Below, in pieces: positions 18,781 through 28,756 of a stretch of 64,000 bases of DNA. The notes below the pieces were generated by a model. That model saw nothing but the letters and a program-made list of their open reading frames with translations. It was not told the origin of the DNA and searched no databases. Where the stretch lies: contig NZ_BJCC01000022.1 in NCBI RefSeq assembly GCF_004309355.1, forward strand, positions 62,001 to 126,000. The letters are read 5' to 3'. Source of the DNA: Enterococcus florum (lineage in GTDB: Bacteria; Bacillota; Bacilli; Lactobacillales; Enterococcaceae). The translations under genes were made by a program, and so were the position numbers. Position 1 is the first letter of the stretch. Each line of letters opens with the position of its first letter.

Positions 18781-19584
18781 AGTTTCAAGAAAAAAATTGT
18801 CGTCTCCGTTCATTTTTTGAAAGACGATGGATTCATTTATTGAGATAAAGCGGTTAATAGTATGGATAACCCAATAGTATCAACTGGTAATAAATAAACT
18901 AGCTTTATGAACACATGAAATTTTTTTCGATGAGTGCTCTTTGTCTTCTTCAGAGAGAGGTCAATATGTTAAAAAAAGCTGATTGAAATCATTAGGATGC
19001 GCACTATTTATTGAATAAAAAATAAAATTTTTGAGTATTGAATTTTTCTTTGAATTGCTTGATTGGTACAGGATGAATAAGCAAAATTCTAAAATGAATG
19101 CTTTTTGATATTTTTTTCATTTTTTTCTCATAAAAAAGTATGAATAGGACGAAAAAATAGCTAGTTAACAAAAAAATTGAAGAATAAACCAAGTAAGTCC
19201 TTATCGCTTCCATTACAAAATAAATAACGGTTTTTGTAGAGTAAATTTAGAAAATAACTAAAAACATTTATTTTGAAGAAGGGCATCTAAGAAGAATTAG
19301 AAAGGATACAAGTGGTATAGACAAAAAAAGGTTGATTATAAAGTCTTTTTAAGACTTTATATACCAAAAAGAGTATTTTTTTTTCAATAAAAAAATACTC
19401 AACAACTTAAATTCTAGTTAACAAAAACAAAAAATAACGTATCTAGGTATCGCGATGCTTGTGGATTAAAAGAGAGTGAGAAAAAAAAGAACGAGGGTGT
19501 TTTTTTTTGAAAAAAAATATAAAAAATGAAAATCGGTTAGAATGTAATAGCTCAGGCAAAGTAAGAAAAGAAGGAGGAGGGAAA
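18781..19584 (+). promoter_or_regulatory. Long AT-rich leader of pilus locus A with hairpins
   Basis: About 800 bases without a supported gene, very AT-rich. A palindrome at 19338-19360 (ATAAAGTCT / AGACTTTAT) is followed by GAGTATTTTTTT pairing with AAAAAAATACTC. Their placement just upstream of the tip gene suggests an untranslated leader or operator region for locus A. No clean -35/-10 pair could be picked. Confidence 0.4.
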
Positions 19585-22500
19585 TTGAAAAAACTAATAA
19601 AAGTAGTTAGCCTGGCAATAGCTTTCTCATTTTTATCTCATCTTTTGCCGACTGCAAGAGCATACGCGGAAACTGGAACTGCTTTGGTCAATGAGCAAAA
19701 TGTCAAATTGACGTACAAAGTAGAAGAAAAAGGGGCGTTTAATCATTGGCATCTTGAGATGGATAGAAAAAGTGATACGCCAAATGGACGTCAACGCATA
19801 AAGTTCAAATGCACAGACACTCAAGGAGATCCAATCGAATACCAAAAAGCAAATGGTCTAAAAACTGAAAACGATTGGTATGTAGAAGAAGAATTCTCAG
19901 CATCGGAAAAACGAGAATGGACTTTTGCTGTACCTCAAACGCAACAAAAACTGCAGCTTTACCTTCGATTAGAAGAGGAGCTGGAGGAGAACGATGAAAC
20001 GATCATTGAAGAAACCATTTTTAATGATGGTGAACCTTATGTGTTGGTTAATCCGACACAAGTCACAACGAGTTCAGTTTATTCAGGAGAGATTTCGACA
20101 CTGTCAGAAACGGGAATACCATTTTCGATAGCGAATTATTCACAAAATTTGCCGTTGTATGGGGAACGTGAACCAGAATATACCACTGATGCGACAGGAG
20201 TTTATCCAACGCATTCATGGCAGCCGAAAGATCAGAAAAACGTCATCAACCATCAAGGGATGCGAGACAATGTGGCTGGTTGGGACGGTGTGACTACCTG
20301 GGACACTTCGGCGGATGATCGAACAAACTCATATTTCCATTATGGAAGTCGAGGAACCGACAAAGAAAACCTGTCGATTCGCAAAATGGCGATGGAAACA
20401 GATGTTGAAGATGAGTTTTTGATTCGCTTAAATGTTCGCGGGAATATCAATTATGAGCCAGGTGTGGATATTGTGTTCATTTTGGATGCTTCCAATTCAA
20501 TGAATACAGATCCATTCAATCCAAAAAACAACAGAAAAGGAAAAGCCAATGCGGCAATGAAAAAGCTGACTGAAGAGTTAGTTAAGCTGAAAACAGATGA
20601 AGATGCGAATCTTCGCGTTGGTGGAGTTATTTTCGGAACGGACGTAGCAAGCAGGCATGCTGTTAGTGAGGATACAACCAAATGGACGAACTTGGCAACA
20701 ACCTATGAGAAAACGCAGACTCAAGGACAAACGTTTACTCAAAAAGCGATTCAAATAGGAAGTGATTTGCTAGAGGATGCAGGACAAGGCGCAAATACAA
20801 ACCGCAAAAAGATGATGTTTGTTTTGACAGATGGTGCACCAACAAAAAGTTGGACCCCTTTGTCAAGAGCAGGCGATGATGCGCCACATTCCTTGAATAA
20901 AATTGATCCTGTGATTGTAGGAACCTTTAATCAAGGAAATAAACCTAATTATAATATAGGACAAAATGTAGGTGGCAACGGTGGTGATCCCTTTGCTGCA
21001 GCAGTGCTGCCGACGGGACATAAGATTACCAGTCATATCACTTTAGCAAATTCAACCGCTTTTGCGATTAAACAAAAAGGGGTAGAAATTCATGCTCTTG
21101 CTGTTGCCATTACTGATCAAGGTGGATTTACTAAGTCACAATTGTTAAGTGGATTATCTAGGATGTCCACGCAAAGGGCAGGAACTTCGGGAACATCTGA
21201 TTCCCATTATTTGTTCCAGCATATCGAAGATTCAGCAGATGTGACTAGTTATGTTATGGATTGGTACAAAATTGTCACACGAACTGTTGATAATGGAAAG
21301 CTGCTTGATCCATTAGGGGACATGGTAACTCTTGTTGATGGCCCAACAACGAATCAAGTAGCGGGAGATCCATTGAATCCAGTGCCGAAAGCAAAGGCGA
21401 CAACAGATAAGCGGACGATCACATTAGGCAATGATACGTTGACCTATCTGTCCTATGGCCAAGAATTACAGATCGAATACCGTGTGAAGCTGAAAGCGGA
21501 AGCGGAAGAAGGTAAATGGTATCAAGCGAACAAGCCGACTATCTTGGAACCAACTCCTGAACGAACCAGTGACAAACTAGACTTCGGTGTTCCTTCAGTA
21601 CGAAAACCACAACGCATTTCGAAATTCGAAATTCCGGTTCAAAAAAATTGGACGGATACTGGCAATCAATGGACACTACGAACAGAGAAAATCGATGCTG
21701 TCTTACAAAAGAAAGATGGAACTACATGGACAGATATTAAAACGATCGAGTTGGATGCTGGCAATGGCTGGAGCGGGAGCTTCACTGACATTGAAGGCGG
21801 CGAAGCCAATACCTATCGTGTGGTTGAGAAGATTGAAGGCAAAGATAGAGTCTCAGGCTATGAAAAGCCGACGTATTCTCAAGAAAGCTTTACTTCAGAA
21901 AATCTAGCGGCTGGCGGAATCGTCATCACCAATAAACTGATGAAGACCGATACTTCCTTTACGAAAGTCGCTCAAAATGGACAGCCATTTACAGGGACGG
22001 ATCTGCCGAAATTCAATGTGACACGCGATGACGGCAAGTTTGCAGCAGCAGATATAGTGCCAAATGCCAGCGGCGTTGTTTCTATCCAAGGTCTTCCAAT
22101 AGGTACGTATAAGATCGAAGAGAGTTATGTGCCGCAAGGATATCAAAAAATGTCTGATTTGGAGCTAGTGATCGCTGAAAATACAGCGGGAACGGCACTA
22201 ACTGCGAAGATCAATGGTCAAACGAATTTCCAAGCTGTGAATAAGCTGAACGATTTCACCGCAGAGATCAACAAAGTTGATGGGCGCGGCAAGGAGCTTT
22301 CAGGTGCAGCGTTCGAGCTGAAGAAACCAGATGGCACCAAAACGACGATTGACACAGGATCGACCTTCAATTTTACAGGGTTGAAACCTGGTAAATATGA
22401 ATTGAAGGAAACAAGAACTCCAGAAGGTTTTGTAGGATTGAAGGATGTCTTCAAATTTGAGATTCACGAAGATGGTCGTGTGACTTCTGATACGAACTCA

Positions 22501-22695
22501 AATGTGGAAGTTACCAGTTCACTTAGTCATAACAAAATCACGATCGTCGTCGAAAACATGATGGGCAACCCATTGCCGAGTACAGGTGGATTCGGGATCA
22601 ATTCAATGCTGAAAATTTCAGCAATATTTGTTGGTTTAGGCAGCCTGTTGGGGATCGTGTACGAGTATGTAAATAGACGGAGGGGCGTCCAATGA
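19585..22695 (+). CDS. Pilus tip adhesin with VWA domain, CnaB/SpaA repeats and LPSTGG anchor (locus A)
   Basis: 1036 residues from the TTG at 19585, chosen because AAGGAGGAGGG sits just upstream and a signal peptide begins there (KKLIKVVSLAIAFSF, ending ...RAYAE); the frame is open further upstream but has no ribosome site. A N-terminal module (about 35-150) is shared with the two other tip proteins in the window. The VWA domain (about 293-560) has MIDAS motif FILDASNS with D301. A CnaB-type domain (about 678-775) and two SpaA-like domains follow (E-box-like YKIEESYVPQGY and YELKETRTPEGF). LPSTGG begins at 997, before a membrane span. It matches EbpA-type tip pilins. Its stop overlaps the next start (ATGA). 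Confidence 0.88.
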   Translation: MKKLIKVVSLAIAFSFLSHLLPTARAYAETGTALVNEQNVKLTYKVEEKGAFNHWHLEMDRKSDTPNGRQRIKFKCTDTQGDPIEYQKANGLKTENDWYVEEEFSASEKREWTFAVPQTQQKLQLYLRLEEELEENDETIIEETIFNDGEPYVLVNPTQVTTSSVYSGEISTLSETGIPFSIANYSQNLPLYGEREPEYTTDATGVYPTHSWQPKDQKNVINHQGMRDNVAGWDGVTTWDTSADDRTNSYFHYGSRGTDKENLSIRKMAMETDVEDEFLIRLNVRGNINYEPGVDIVFILDASNSMNTDPFNPKNNRKGKANAAMKKLTEELVKLKTDEDANLRVGGVIFGTDVASRHAVSEDTTKWTNLATTYEKTQTQGQTFTQKAIQIGSDLLEDAGQGANTNRKKMMFVLTDGAPTKSWTPLSRAGDDAPHSLNKIDPVIVGTFNQGNKPNYNIGQNVGGNGGDPFAAAVLPTGHKITSHITLANSTAFAIKQKGVEIHALAVAITDQGGFTKSQLLSGLSRMSTQRAGTSGTSDSHYLFQHIEDSADVTSYVMDWYKIVTRTVDNGKLLDPLGDMVTLVDGPTTNQVAGDPLNPVPKAKATTDKRTITLGNDTLTYLSYGQELQIEYRVKLKAEAEEGKWYQANKPTILEPTPERTSDKLDFGVPSVRKPQRISKFEIPVQKNWTDTGNQWTLRTEKIDAVLQKKDGTTWTDIKTIELDAGNGWSGSFTDIEGGEANTYRVVEKIEGKDRVSGYEKPTYSQESFTSENLAAGGIVITNKLMKTDTSFTKVAQNGQPFTGTDLPKFNVTRDDGKFAAADIVPNASGVVSIQGLPIGTYKIEESYVPQGYQKMSDLELVIAENTAGTALTAKINGQTNFQAVNKLNDFTAEINKVDGRGKELSGAAFELKKPDGTKTTIDTGSTFNFTGLKPGKYELKETRTPEGFVGLKDVFKFEIHEDGRVTSDTNSNVEVTSSLSHNKITIVVENMMGNPLPSTGGFGINSMLKISAIFVGLGSLLGIVYEYVNRRRGVQ

Positions 22696-23405
22696 AAAAA
22701 ATAGCCGCTTACTTTGGTCTGATCCTTTTAGTGATCAACGGATTGTTTGTACTGCCTGCCTATGCCGTGGAGCAGAACCCCGTAGAAGTTCAAATCGATA
22801 CAAAAAAAGAAGGAAAACTTGTACCTGGAACAGAAAATGTCGACTTTGCAGTCTATGACTTGAGCAACTGGCGGCATACCAATGACCGAACGGAAAAAGA
22901 AGCCATGGGATTTCTGATGGATGAGCAAGTCACGAAAGAAAAAATGCAAGAATTCGTAGCAGCAGAACAATTACAGGTCGTGCATGAATCGATTCGTGTG
23001 GATCGTGAAGGCAAAGCTGTTTTCACCGTTGAACGCTACCAAAACAAAAAGGATGCAGCCTATCTCGTCCTTGCCAAAAACGAAACCAGCGACCAGCTCT
23101 TGCTGCCGATCGTGATTTATTTGCCACAGTATTATCTGGATACAGAAAACGAAAGTAATCAGTTACTCATTTATGGAAAATACGCGGACAAAGAAGTTCC
23201 TCAAGAACCAAAGAAAGAGGAACCGCCAACACGCACGGAGGTTGTTCAAAAGACAACAGAATTAACTCAGGGATTACCATCTTCCAGCAAGTCGTACCCG
23301 CAAACCAATGATGTCGCGACAAACGGTATCGTATTGGGCGGATTAGTATTGTTACTTGCGGCGATGGGTCTAATAAAAACTAATTTAGGGGGAAATAAGG
23401 AATGA
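22692..23405 (+). CDS. Basal (minor) pilin with proline-rich tail and YPQTN sorting signal (locus A)
   Basis: 237 residues. The signal peptide ends near VLPAYAVE. One pilin-like beta domain (about 27-165) is followed by a Pro/Glu/Lys/Thr-rich tail (VPQEPKKEEPPTRTE), then SYPQTND with Y202, a hydrophobic span and a short basic end. Basal pilins of the FctB/EbpB kind have such a proline-rich tail and link the pilus to the cell wall. The sorting motif is YPQTN, not LPXTG. It overlaps the tip gene before it and the backbone gene after it by four bases each, so the three are translationally coupled. Confidence 0.75.
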   Translation: MKKIAAYFGLILLVINGLFVLPAYAVEQNPVEVQIDTKKEGKLVPGTENVDFAVYDLSNWRHTNDRTEKEAMGFLMDEQVTKEKMQEFVAAEQLQVVHESIRVDREGKAVFTVERYQNKKDAAYLVLAKNETSDQLLLPIVIYLPQYYLDTENESNQLLIYGKYADKEVPQEPKKEEPPTRTEVVQKTTELTQGLPSSSKSYPQTNDVATNGIVLGGLVLLLAAMGLIKTNLGGNKE

Positions 23406-25057
23406 AACGCAAATTAATGACAATGTTAGCGGCAGCAGCATGCATCGTGCCGTTGGCAACAGGGGTCTTTGGCTTAGGAAGTACAGCCGAAGCAGCCGAA
23501 GAAGTGAACGTAACACTTCACAAAAAGAAAATGGATGAGTTTCCATCAGAAGCAATCAAAAATGACGGGAAGATCAACAGTGCTTTTGATCACTTCCAAG
23601 GCTTAGAAGGTGTTGAATACACACCTTACGACATCACTGAGGATTTCTATAAAACTTTAGCTTTAACAGGTAACGAAACAAATGAGCAAGCGAAGGAAAA
23701 GACAGAAAATTGGATGAAATCGTATGTCTTCAATCCGTCAAAAGCAACACAAGCAGCACCAATGGATACAACAGATGACAAAGGCGAAGTGACGTTCAGC
23801 GGACTAGAAAAACGTGCTGCTGACGGAACTTACAAAGTTTACTACTTTGCAGAAAAACTTCCTTCAGGCTACCAACATGATGTGAATCCAACAATCTTAG
23901 TCTTGCCAGCAATGGACGGTTCTACTGAATTAACAGACATTCATTTGTATCCAAAAAATAAAGTAACAGACAAACCTGGACCAGAAAAAATCTTGGTTGA
24001 CGAAGACGGCAACCAATTGCCAGCTCTTCCAGCAGGTGAAGACAACTACACATTTGAAATCGGCAAATTAATCAACTACAAAGCTTCTTTCAACTTCCCT
24101 AGCCAAATTGGTGATGTGAAGACAGTAGATGCTGATACAAACGAAGTACAAACGCGTTACAACAAATTCACCTTGGTCGATAGAGTATCAAAAACGGGTG
24201 TGAAATTTGAAGGAATCTCAAAAGTTGTTATCAACGGCAAAGAAATCAAAGGCGCTGAATTGACAGAGTTTTATACACACATGACGTTGACTCCTTATGG
24301 AACAACTGCACCATATGCTGATGCTGCTGGATTTGATTTAGCTGCGAACTTGAACAGCGAAACAAACCTTACAGATGCTGCGAAATATGCAACATCTAAA
24401 GCGACTGCTGATTACTTGAAACAATTTGCTGGTCAAAAAATCGAGATCGTTTATGGGATCTCATTGACTGAGCATACAGACGTGGATACTGAAGTAAAGA
24501 ATGATTTGAAAGTCAACATGACACATGATGGCAATGTAGATGACAACCGTGGTGTAGATACGCCGCCTCCTGGTGTTCGAACTGGTGGACGTAAATTCTT
24601 CAAACACGAAGCTGGCAAAGAAACACAAGGCTTAGGCGGAGCAGAATTTGCTGTTGTCAAAGAAGCTGGCGGCAAAAAATATTACTTGGTTCAAAATGCA
24701 GCTAAAGAAGCAACTTGGGTAGAATATACTAATAAGAGCGAATTATCTGGCGCAACGAAATTCAAATCTGCAAACGATGGAACATTTGAAGTTGTTGGTT
24801 TAGAATATGGCGAATACGCATTGGTGGAAATGAAAGCACCAAATGGCTTCCTATTGTTGGATGATGATTTCGATTTTTCAATCAATAATGGATCTTATAC
24901 GGAAACAGACGCATTGTCTAAAGTAGCAAACGTTTCTTCAGGCGGCTTCTTGCCATCAACTGGCGGCATGGGGATCGTAGCATTCCTAGTTGTGGGTATG
25001 GGCTTGATGGCAGTAGCGCTGATGAAATACCGTCGCTTACATGACCAAGCAATCTAA
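23402..25057 (+). CDS. Major (backbone) pilin, SpaH/EbpC type (locus A)
   Basis: 551 residues. The signal peptide ends near STAEAAEE. The mature N-terminus VNVTLHKKKMDEFPSE is the family start. The pilin motif is HLYPKNK with the linking K185. A middle domain (about 215-380) is followed by a CnaB domain with the E-box YALVEMKAPNGF (about 467-478). The sorting signal LPSTGG begins at 517, followed by a hydrophobic span and YRRLHDQ. A class C sortase joins the Thr of one subunit to the pilin-motif Lys of the next. Codon use is biased to frequent codons more than in its neighbours, as expected for an abundant protein. A terminator follows. Confidence 0.92.
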   Translation: MKRKLMTMLAAAACIVPLATGVFGLGSTAEAAEEVNVTLHKKKMDEFPSEAIKNDGKINSAFDHFQGLEGVEYTPYDITEDFYKTLALTGNETNEQAKEKTENWMKSYVFNPSKATQAAPMDTTDDKGEVTFSGLEKRAADGTYKVYYFAEKLPSGYQHDVNPTILVLPAMDGSTELTDIHLYPKNKVTDKPGPEKILVDEDGNQLPALPAGEDNYTFEIGKLINYKASFNFPSQIGDVKTVDADTNEVQTRYNKFTLVDRVSKTGVKFEGISKVVINGKEIKGAELTEFYTHMTLTPYGTTAPYADAAGFDLAANLNSETNLTDAAKYATSKATADYLKQFAGQKIEIVYGISLTEHTDVDTEVKNDLKVNMTHDGNVDDNRGVDTPPPGVRTGGRKFFKHEAGKETQGLGGAEFAVVKEAGGKKYYLVQNAAKEATWVEYTNKSELSGATKFKSANDGTFEVVGLEYGEYALVEMKAPNGFLLLDDDFDFSINNGSYTETDALSKVANVSSGGFLPSTGGMGIVAFLVVGMGLMAVALMKYRRLHDQAI

Positions 25058-25070
25058 GCAATAACGAATA

Positions 25071-25110
25071 AGATGCACGGACATACAATTGTGTCAGTGC
25101 ATCTTTTTTT
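25071..25110 (+). terminator. Rho-independent terminator of pilus locus A
   Basis: AGATGCAC pairs with GTGCATCT, with further pairing inside, followed by a run of seven T. Confidence 0.85.
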
Positions 25111-25277
25111 GCTAGTTCTAAGGTTATTAAAGGGTGACTCTCTACGAACGATTCTTAAAATTTCTGTAATAAAATAGAATAATCTTTTTTCACAATTTTA
25201 TTTAAGATTTACATGAGTGGAATAAAGTGACCTTGTAAACGGTTCAATTTCAAGCTTTATGAATCACTTTTTGGCAG

Positions 25278-25310
25278 ATCACCTGAGCGATTGTTCAGGT
25301 GATTCTTTTG
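25278..25310 (+). terminator. Second terminator-like hairpin between the two tip genes
   Basis: ATCACCTGA pairs with TTCAGGTGAT around GCGATTG, then TCTTTTG. No gene is visible between it and the locus A terminator; a short untranslated transcript could end here. Confidence 0.55.
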
Positions 25311-25457
25311 TGTAGTGCGTGGATTCTTAAAGAAACCTTGATAAATAAAGGTTTTCAGGCAATTGGTTTTGCCAAAATCAAATACGCATTACTAAAAAGT
25401 TTAAATTGCTATTTACAAAAAAAATATTCATTAACTTAATTCAATCTTCTTTATTAG

Positions 25458-25495
25458 AGAAAATAACGTAAAAATTAAAACGTTCGTTATTTTCT
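25458..25495. promoter_or_regulatory. Inverted repeat upstream of the second tip gene, possible operator
   Basis: AGAAAATAACG at 25458-25468 pairs perfectly with CGTTATTTTCT at 25485-25495. The locus A leader carries the related half AAAAAATAACG. It may be a regulator site or a leader hairpin; there is no T run. Confidence 0.4.
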
Positions 25496-25612
25496 TAGCG
25501 TTTACCCATCCAAAAAACAACGATGTAAATACTTTTTGTTAAAAAGCGAAAATTCACCGAATTGTGTACACTATAGGTGCTCAGGCAGATAAGAAAAGAG
25601 AGGAGAGAGAAA

Positions 25613-28600
25613 TTGAAGAAACTAAAAGTACTACTAAGCTTGGTAATTGCTTTCTCGTTTTTTTCTCATTTTATGCCAATCGGGATACGAGCATTCGCGG
25701 ATACAGCGATTACTTTGATCAGCGAGGATGGTTTTTCTCTAACCTATAAAGTGGAAGAACAAGGAGAGGTGAATCATTGGCATCTGGTGATGGAAAGGGA
25801 AAGTGATACGCCAAACAAACGTCAACGTGCAAAATTCAAATGTTTAGATGCGGGAGGACAGCCAGTTGAATACCAGTTGGTAGATGGTATGGATGATGAA
25901 AAGGGGTGGTTAGTAGAAGAACAGTTTTCGGAATCAGAAAAACGCGAGCTGACGTTTATCACTCCACAGGAGGTCACACACCTGCAACTCTATGCTCAGT
26001 TAGAGGAAGAACGGAATGAAAATAATGAGAAGGTCATTAAAGAAACGGATCTTAATGAAGGTGACCCGTATATTCTGCTGAATCCTAAGAATGAACCAGT
26101 GAAAAAATCTGTTTATTCTGCGAACGCAGAGTTGACAACCCAAAGCTCTAGGCAGTATCAATCCATGTATAATGAGAGACTTCCTGTATACACAACGGAT
26201 GAAAACGGAACGTATCCAGAGCATCATTGGATACCGGAAGGTCAAACCAATGTTCGGAATCATCAAGGAATGAGAGACGATGTTGCAGGCTGGGATGGTG
26301 TAGAAAGCTGGGATACCAGTCAATCCAATTTTTCAGATTCCTATTTTCACTATGGTAGTAACGACGCCTTGAAAAAAGAAAACTTATCGATTCGAAAAAT
26401 GGCGATGCAAACCGCTAACCCAGAAGAATTTGATATTCAGCTGAATGTTCGCGGGAATATCAACTACGAGCCTGGGGTAGACATCATGTTTATTCTAGAT
26501 GCTTCAAGTTCGATGAATACAGCTCCTTTTCTTCCCGGCGATAGAAAAGGAAAAGCGAATGTAGCCATGAAGTCAATTATAGATGAACTTGTAAATATGA
26601 AGACGAATGACGGTGCGAATATTCGAGTAGGTGGCGTTATCTTTGGGACAGATGTTGTACATAAAGAATCTGTTTCTGCAACTACATCAAAGTGGACAAG
26701 TCTGGCACAAACCTATAAAAATATAATGACACAAGGTCAGACATTTACTCAAAAAGCAATTCAAGTGGGTAGTGATTTGCTGGAGACTGCTGGACAGGGG
26801 GAACATGCGAATCGAAAAAAAATGATGTTCGTTTTGACAGATGGTGCACCGACAAAAAGCTGGAACCCTGTATCTAAAGCAGATGACACTGCGCCACATT
26901 TGCTCAATAAAACTGATCCAGTGATCATCGGAAAATTTGATCAAGGTTCTCCGCCAAATTATAAAAGTGGTCAAAATGTAGGAGGGAATGGAGGAGATCC
27001 TAAAGCTTCTGCGACTGGAGGTTCATATCCGAATCAGTTCGCTATCACTAGTCATATCACACTAGCCAATTCGACTGCTTATGCTGTCAAACAAAAAGGG
27101 GTGGAGATCCATACTCTTGCTGTGGCGATTGAAGCGCAAGGTGGCTTTAGTAAAAACCAATTGTTGAGTGGTTTAGCCAGAATGGCAACTAGAAAGACAG
27201 GAACCGCCGGAACAGCTGATTCTGACTATATGTTTAGACACATCGAAGACTCTGATGATCTCACTAGCTATGTTATGGAATGGTATAAATCCATTACGCG
27301 GACAGTTGAAAAGGGGAACTTGATTGATCCTTTAAGCGATATGGTGACCCTAATAGGGAACCCTACAATAACAAGAACATCAAGTAGCACTCCTTATGAA
27401 AATTGGGCATCTATAGAGTACGACGATCCCAGTCGAACCATTAAAGTGAAGGATATTAACTTAACTAGGAATCAAGAATACATTATCAATTACAAAGTTA
27501 AGTTGAATACGGATCATCCGCAATTTGTGCCAGGAGAGTGGTATCCAGCGAACAAGGCAACCACATTGGAACCTACACCTGAACGATCGAACGATAAACT
27601 ACATTTTGGTGTTCCGTCAATCAAATACGGCAAAAAGGATGTTCAATTCGATGTCCCAGTCAAAAAGGAATGGGTAGATACGGTAAATGGTGAAGCAAAC
27701 TACTGGAAGCTCCGAACGACCTCCCTGACTGCTGTGCTGCAAAAACAGGACAGTACAGTTACAGGTGGATGGCGTGACGTAGACAGTCTTCAATTGGATC
27801 CAGGAAATAGTTGGCAAGGAACATTTACTGGCGTAGAGGGCGGATCGGAAAATACTTATCGTGTGATTGAAAAAGTCAACGCTCTGACTAGTGTCCCAGG
27901 GTACACCAAGAATATCTCAGGAGGAAGCTTTACTTCGGAAAACGTACCAACGGGAGGAATCGTCATCACGAATACTTTGATGACGACCGATGCTTCTTTT
28001 AAGAAGGTCTCTCATGACGGGACGACACCCTTTGATACAGACAAGCCAAAGTTCAAACTAACGAAAACAGGAATTAATATCGTTGCAGCAAGTAATGTAG
28101 AACCGGGAGATGATGGAACAGTAAGTTTTCAGGATTTGCCGCTAGGAAGCTATGAAATCGAAGAAACCTATGTGCCCAAAGGACATAAACCAATCGGACC
28201 GCTGGAATTAGTTGTGGCAGAAAATGCGGACAAGACGGGTTTGGTAACTAAGATCGAAGAGCAAGAAAATTATGTTCTTAGGAATGAACTGCAGGATTTC
28301 TCGATAGAAGTCAACAAAGTCGATGAACGTGGCAATCCTTTACGTGGAGCATCCTTTACCCTAAGTGGACCGAATAGCTATAGCCAAGAGCTCAACGATG
28401 GACCGTCCTTTGATTTTTCAGGCTTGAAACCAGGAGATTATACACTGACGGAATCACAGGTCCCTTACATGTGTATCGGTATGGAGGACGCATTTCATTT
28501 TACGATCAATCAGGATGGAAGCTTCACTGCAGATTCTCATTCGCTGGTAACCATCAGTGGAGGAATAACCGATTCGGGAAACAAGTTGACGATACATGTC

Positions 28601-28756
28601 AAAAACTTTGTGTCAAAACCAATGCCTAGTACCGGAGGAAATGGAATCAGCTCAATGCTGAAAGTTTCTGCATTGTTTGCAATAGTCGGAAGTCTAATAG
28701 GTGTTGTGTACTGGAGTATGAACAGAAGGAAGTGCAACCGCAGCAAACCAGAGTAA
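25613..28756 (+). CDS. Second VWA-type pilus tip adhesin, paralogue of the locus A tip
   Basis: 1047 residues from TTG 25613 behind AGAGGAGAG, the same start arrangement as the locus A tip. It is collinear with that protein: signal peptide ending ...IRAFAD, shared N-terminal module, VWA domain with FILDASSS and D296, a CnaB domain (about 690-785) and two SpaA-like domains. The sorting signal is MPSTGG at about 1003, again Met for Leu, then a span and RRKCNR. Large blocks such as LSIRKMAM and NVRGNINYEPGVDI are identical in the two proteins. No basal or backbone pilin gene follows, so it is a tandem duplicate of the tip gene alone and may cap pili made from locus A subunits or act as a separate adhesin. 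Confidence 0.88.
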   Translation: MKKLKVLLSLVIAFSFFSHFMPIGIRAFADTAITLISEDGFSLTYKVEEQGEVNHWHLVMERESDTPNKRQRAKFKCLDAGGQPVEYQLVDGMDDEKGWLVEEQFSESEKRELTFITPQEVTHLQLYAQLEEERNENNEKVIKETDLNEGDPYILLNPKNEPVKKSVYSANAELTTQSSRQYQSMYNERLPVYTTDENGTYPEHHWIPEGQTNVRNHQGMRDDVAGWDGVESWDTSQSNFSDSYFHYGSNDALKKENLSIRKMAMQTANPEEFDIQLNVRGNINYEPGVDIMFILDASSSMNTAPFLPGDRKGKANVAMKSIIDELVNMKTNDGANIRVGGVIFGTDVVHKESVSATTSKWTSLAQTYKNIMTQGQTFTQKAIQVGSDLLETAGQGEHANRKKMMFVLTDGAPTKSWNPVSKADDTAPHLLNKTDPVIIGKFDQGSPPNYKSGQNVGGNGGDPKASATGGSYPNQFAITSHITLANSTAYAVKQKGVEIHTLAVAIEAQGGFSKNQLLSGLARMATRKTGTAGTADSDYMFRHIEDSDDLTSYVMEWYKSITRTVEKGNLIDPLSDMVTLIGNPTITRTSSSTPYENWASIEYDDPSRTIKVKDINLTRNQEYIINYKVKLNTDHPQFVPGEWYPANKATTLEPTPERSNDKLHFGVPSIKYGKKDVQFDVPVKKEWVDTVNGEANYWKLRTTSLTAVLQKQDSTVTGGWRDVDSLQLDPGNSWQGTFTGVEGGSENTYRVIEKVNALTSVPGYTKNISGGSFTSENVPTGGIVITNTLMTTDASFKKVSHDGTTPFDTDKPKFKLTKTGINIVAASNVEPGDDGTVSFQDLPLGSYEIEETYVPKGHKPIGPLELVVAENADKTGLVTKIEEQENYVLRNELQDFSIEVNKVDERGNPLRGASFTLSGPNSYSQELNDGPSFDFSGLKPGDYTLTESQVPYMCIGMEDAFHFTINQDGSFTADSHSLVTISGGITDSGNKLTIHVKNFVSKPMPSTGGNGISSMLKVSALFAIVGSLIGVVYWSMNRRKCNRSKPE

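Noticed and set aside
19338-19410. Possible CRISPR-like or short tandem repeat in the locus A leader
   Set aside because: Only palindromes and A/T tracts are present; there are no regularly spaced identical repeats.
19507-19584. Upstream extension of the locus A tip protein to TTG 19507
   Set aside because: No ribosome site before it, and it would place 26 charged residues ahead of a normal signal peptide that has its own strong ribosome site.
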